Below, in pieces: positions 12,781 to 15,598 of a stretch of DNA of 15,598 bases. Each line of letters starts with the position of its first letter. Position 1 is the first letter of the stretch. This DNA comes from an uncultured Dorea sp. (GTDB taxonomy: Bacteria > Bacillota > Clostridia > Lachnospirales > Lachnospiraceae). The stretch spans positions 4,407 through 20,004 of the forward strand of contig CAJTUQ010000049.1 in NCBI GenBank assembly GCA_910579335.1, given 5' to 3'. The translations under genes and the position numbers were made by a program. Under the pieces are notes generated by a model. That model made no database searches and had not been told where the DNA came from. It worked only from the letters and a program-made list of their open reading frames with translations.

Positions 12781-14856
12781 ATGAAAGTTTATAGAACGGA
12801 CGAAATCAGAAATGTAGTTCTTTTAGGGCACGGCGGATGCGGAAAGACAAGTCTTGCGGAGGCTATGGCCTATGTATCCGGCGCAGTGAGCCGGATGGGA
12901 AAAGTCACGGATGGAAATACGATCAGCGACTTTGACAAAGAAGAACAAAAGCGTGAGTTTTCCATCAGTACGGCTTTGATTCCGATAGAGTGGGAAAAGG
13001 CTAAGATCAACGTGCTGGACACGCCGGGATATTTTGATTTTGTCGGAGAAGTGGAAGAAGCAGTGAGTGCTGCGGATGCTGCGGTTATCGTTGTATCGGG
13101 AAAAGCGGGCGTTGAGGTTGGAACGGAGAAGGCATGGGAACTATGTGATAAGTACAGCCTGCCGCGTATGATATATGTAACGGAGATGGATGTGGATGAC
13201 GCCAGTTTCCGTCAGGTAGTTGAAGATTTGACAGAAAAATACGGAAAAGTGATAGCTCCTCATTTTTCTCCGATTCGCGAGGATGAGAAGTTGACGGGTT
13301 ATGTAAATATTATTAAAAACGCCGGAAGACGCTACACAGGCATTGGAAAGAGGGAGGAGTGCGCAATTCCGGACTACTGTGCGGAGTATGTGGAGAGCTA
13401 TCGCGAAAAGCTTCTTGAGGCGGTTGCAGAGACGAGCGAGGAGTTTATGGAGCGCTATTTTGCGGGCGAGGAGTTTTCCGTGGAAGAGATTCGCGCAGCC
13501 ATGCGTACGGAGGTTATGGACGGCAGCATCGTTCCGGTTGCGATGGGCTCGAATGTCCAGGCGCAGGGAGTTGCGAATCTGCTGTCCGATATTGTAAGGT
13601 TTTTCCCAAGCCCTGATTGGAGAGAGTGCGCGGGCGTGAATCTTAAGACCAATGAGATATACGAGGCGAACTATGACTTTGCAAAAGCAAAATCAGCGTA
13701 TGTATTTAAGACGATGGTTGACCCGTTCATCGGCAAATATTCTTTTGTAAAGGTATGTTCCGGCGTCCTGAAGGGCGACGACGTCCTTTACAATGCGACT
13801 TCTGAGTCCGATGAGAAGCTTGGAAAGATCTATACGATGATTGGAAATAAGCCGATGGAGGTGAGCGAGCTGTTCGCGGGCGATATAGGTGCGATAGCAA
13901 AGCTTGGCAGCACAAAAACTGGCGATACTCTTTCAGCAAAGACAATGCCGCTGCTTTTCGGAAAGACGGAGTATTCCAAACCCTATACATATATGAAGTA
14001 CGTTACGGCGAATAAGGGCGACGAGGATAAAGTGTCGCAGGCGCTTCAGAAGATGATGGCGGAAGATATTACGCTTAAGGCGGTCAACGACAGCGAGAAC
14101 CGCCAGACGCTGTTATACGGGATGGGCGACCAGCATCTTGAGATTGCGGTAAGCAAGCTTGCAGAGAGGTATAAATGTGCGGTTACCTTAGAGACTCCTA
14201 AGGTTGCGTTCCGGGAAACGATCCGTAAAAATTCCGACGTGGATACAAAATATAAGAAACAATCCGGCGGACACGGTCAGTATGGACATGTTAAGATGAA
14301 ATTTGCATCATCAGGCGATTTGGAGACCCCGTATATATTTGAAGAGATCGTTGTAGGCGGAGCCGTTCCGAAAAACTATTTCCCGGCAGTGGAGAAGGGA
14401 CTTCAGGAATCAGTTATCAAGGGACCGCTGGCAGGATACCCGGTAGTCGGCGTAAAGGCTACCTTATATGACGGCTCTTATCATCCGGTGGATTCTTCTG
14501 AGATGGCATTTAAGACAGCTACGATTCAGGCGTTTAAGAAGGGCTTTATGGAAGCGGGCCCGGTTCTGTTAGAGCCAATTGCGTCGATGAAGGTAACGGT
14601 TCCGGACGACTATACGGGAGATGTTATGGGTGATTTGAATAAGCGGCGCGGACGTGTGCTTGGCATGAATCCGGTGAGCGGCGGTTATCAGGTAATCGAA
14701 GCAGATATACCGATGACAGGGTTGTTCGGTTACTGTACGACTCTGCGTTCCATGACAGGAGGACGCGGAACCTACGAATATGAATTTGCGCGTTATGAGC
14801 AGGCTCCGTCAGATGTGCAGGAGGCGGAAATTGCAAAAAGAGCGGCTGAGGAATAA
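12781..14856 (+). CDS. Elongation factor G-like translational GTPase (EF-G paralogue)
   Basis: A 691-residue protein with the full EF-G domain plan. The GTPase domain has a P-loop GHGGCGKTSL (residues 16-25, where housekeeping EF-G usually has AHVDAGKTT), switch region KREFSISTAL (57-66) and G3 DTPGYFDFVGE (80-90). The G4 position reads TEMD (134-137) instead of NKxD. Domain IV is clear in SGGHGQYGHVKMKF and YHPVDSSEMAFKTATIQAF. Domain V is clear in DDYTGDVMGDLNKRRGRVLGM and LRSMTGGRGTYEYEFARYE. Family members bind ribosomes or have unsettled roles, and Firmicutes carry this divergent form besides true fusA. Translocation, recycling or stress roles are all possible. It has its own promoter, a strong AAGGAGG nine bases from the ATG, and its own terminator, so it is monocistronic. 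It lacks the rps12-rps7-fusA context of the housekeeping gene. Confidence 0.92.
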   Translation: MKVYRTDEIRNVVLLGHGGCGKTSLAEAMAYVSGAVSRMGKVTDGNTISDFDKEEQKREFSISTALIPIEWEKAKINVLDTPGYFDFVGEVEEAVSAADAAVIVVSGKAGVEVGTEKAWELCDKYSLPRMIYVTEMDVDDASFRQVVEDLTEKYGKVIAPHFSPIREDEKLTGYVNIIKNAGRRYTGIGKREECAIPDYCAEYVESYREKLLEAVAETSEEFMERYFAGEEFSVEEIRAAMRTEVMDGSIVPVAMGSNVQAQGVANLLSDIVRFFPSPDWRECAGVNLKTNEIYEANYDFAKAKSAYVFKTMVDPFIGKYSFVKVCSGVLKGDDVLYNATSESDEKLGKIYTMIGNKPMEVSELFAGDIGAIAKLGSTKTGDTLSAKTMPLLFGKTEYSKPYTYMKYVTANKGDEDKVSQALQKMMAEDITLKAVNDSENRQTLLYGMGDQHLEIAVSKLAERYKCAVTLETPKVAFRETIRKNSDVDTKYKKQSGGHGQYGHVKMKFASSGDLETPYIFEEIVVGGAVPKNYFPAVEKGLQESVIKGPLAGYPVVGVKATLYDGSYHPVDSSEMAFKTATIQAFKKGFMEAGPVLLEPIASMKVTVPDDYTGDVMGDLNKRRGRVLGMNPVSGGYQVIEADIPMTGLFGYCTTLRSMTGGRGTYEYEFARYEQAPSDVQEAEIAKRAAEE

Positions 14857-14886
14857 GGAAAATAAGAATTATTGAGCGAAAAGCAG

Positions 14887-14920
14887 ATAAGAAAAGCCCA
14901 AGAGGGCTTTTCTTATTTTT
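14887..14920 (+). terminator. Intrinsic terminator of the EF-G-like gene
   Basis: A perfect 13-base stem, ATAAGAAAAGCCC (14887-14899) with GGGCTTTTCTTAT (14904-14916), an AAGA tetraloop and a following TTTT tract. It starts 30 bases after the stop codon. It is one of the strongest terminators in the window. Confidence 0.92.
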
Positions 14921-14927
14921 ATAAAGG

Positions 14928-14936
14928 TGCTATACT
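14928..14936 (+). promoter_or_regulatory. Extended -10 promoter of trkA
   Basis: TGCTATACT has the TGn extension followed by TATACT (14931-14936). The -35 position falls inside the preceding terminator and is poor, which extended -10 promoters tolerate. The predicted start is near 14943, giving about 36 bases before the ATG. Confidence 0.5.
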
Positions 14937-14978
14937 CTACTATGTTTAGTTTAATTTAAATATAAAAGAGGAACGAAG

Positions 14979-15598
14979 ATGAAAATTGTAATTATTGGTG
15001 ACGGTAAGGTAGGGCATAAGCTTGCTATACAGTTGTCAGAAGAAAATTATGATATTACTCTGATTGACCAAAATGAAGGAAAGCTTAAGGATGCTTTGAA
15101 TAAGATGGACATTTTCTGTATTACGGGGAACGGTGCGGATGCAGAAATTATGAAACAGGCGGACGTGCCGCATGCCGATTTGGTGATTGCCTGCGCTTCT
15201 GCCGACGAGATGAATATGTTAAGCTGCCTTCTGGCGAGAAGGCTTGGAGCGAAGCATACGATTGCGAGGGTGAGAAATCCCATTTACTACAGGCAGATTG
15301 GGATGCTGAAAGAGGATCTTCATCTTTCTATGGCGGTGAATCCGGAGCTTGCGGCTTCCAACGAGATTGTGAGGGTGCTGTTGTTTCCTGAGGCCAGCAA
15401 GGTGGAGACGTTTATGAAGGGGCGCGTAGAGCTGGTAGAGTATGCCGTAGGCGGCGATCAGCCGCTGACGGATATATCCCTTGCAGAAGTTTACCGGAAA
15501 TTTCAAATCAAGATCCTGGTATGTGCAGTCAAGAGAGGCAAAGAAGTGTATATACCGGACGGGAATTTTGTGGTGAGAGAGGGAGACCGCCTGCATAT
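14979..15598 (+). CDS. trkA: Trk potassium uptake system NAD-binding subunit TrkA, 3' truncated
   Basis: The frame is open to the window edge: 206 residues are visible of a family usually near 450. It starts with a Rossmann motif KIVIIGDGKVGHKLAIQL (residues 2-19) and an acidic residue ending strand 2 (DITLIDQN), typical of an RCK/TrkA-N domain that binds NAD(H). ITGNGADAEIMKQADVPHADLVIA follows, then TIARVRNPIYY and a region leading into a TrkA-C domain (from about 140), with VVREGDRLHI at the edge. TrkA is a cytoplasmic peripheral subunit that gates a TrkH/TrkG-type membrane K+ channel; trkH is expected just downstream, outside the window. The ATG at 14979 is supported by AGAGGAA (14967-14973). 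No upstream ATG is available without crossing the predicted promoter. Confidence 0.93.
   Translation, partial: MKIVIIGDGKVGHKLAIQLSEENYDITLIDQNEGKLKDALNKMDIFCITGNGADAEIMKQADVPHADLVIACASADEMNMLSCLLARRLGAKHTIARVRNPIYYRQIGMLKEDLHLSMAVNPELAASNEIVRVLLFPEASKVETFMKGRVELVEYAVGGDQPLTDISLAEVYRKFQIKILVCAVKRGKEVYIPDGNFVVREGDRLH

Noticed and set aside
14979..15020. GDGKVG in TrkA instead of a GAGxVG-type motif as a defect
   Set aside because: The three glycine positions needed for the dinucleotide fold are intact, and I believe this Asp variant is common in clostridial TrkA proteins.

Overview
The window reads as a chromosomal segment of a low-to-moderate GC, Gram-positive anaerobe of the Clostridia, most likely a Lachnospiraceae-type gut bacterium. 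The evidence is strong AGGAGG ribosome sites, short Firmicutes-style promoters, a fused cobA-hemD gene, a clostridial EF-G paralogue, an XRE regulator with a membrane tail, and protein sequences typical of that group. The species cannot be named from the sequence. Genes are densely packed, and no IS element, tRNA, rRNA or CRISPR array is visible. The longest stretch without a confident gene is about 250 bases.

Layout. (1) 1-1528, plus strand: the 3' part of hemC, then an AlkD-like DNA alkylation repair gene. (2) 1682-2701, plus: an HTH regulator with a multi-pass membrane tail. (3) 2796-4562, minus: a SIR2-TPR protein that resembles NAD-consuming anti-phage effectors. It is separated from the regulator by a two-way terminator. 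(4) 4721-9141, plus: a tight series of VOC protein, acyl-CoA thioesterase, cobA-hemD fusion, hemB and a threonine-aldolase-like PLP enzyme, ending in a second two-way terminator. (5) 12529-9230, minus: a Cof-type HAD phosphatase, then tyrA and aroA overlapping by 11 bases, with their own consensus promoter. (6) 12781-14856, plus: an EF-G-like GTPase with its own promoter and terminator. (7) 14979 to the end: the 5' part of trkA.

How the genes fit together. HemB makes porphobilinogen, HemC polymerises it to hydroxymethylbilane, HemD closes the ring to uroporphyrinogen III, and CobA methylates that to precorrin-2 for siroheme or cobalamin. In many Clostridia these genes are contiguous. Here about 4.8 kb, including the SIR2-TPR gene, lies between hemC and cobA-hemD. 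TyrA and AroA belong to aromatic amino acid synthesis: AroA makes EPSP on the way to chorismate, and TyrA takes prephenate toward tyrosine.

The best candidate for an undescribed system is the SIR2-TPR gene, a possible single-gene abortive-infection NADase. Other points of interest are the degenerate G4 motif (TEMD for NKxD) in the EF-G paralogue, a perfect 14-bp palindrome in the spacer of the HAD promoter, a 5'-end hairpin in the tyrA-aroA leader, and an unexplained GC-rich block at about 12605-12708.
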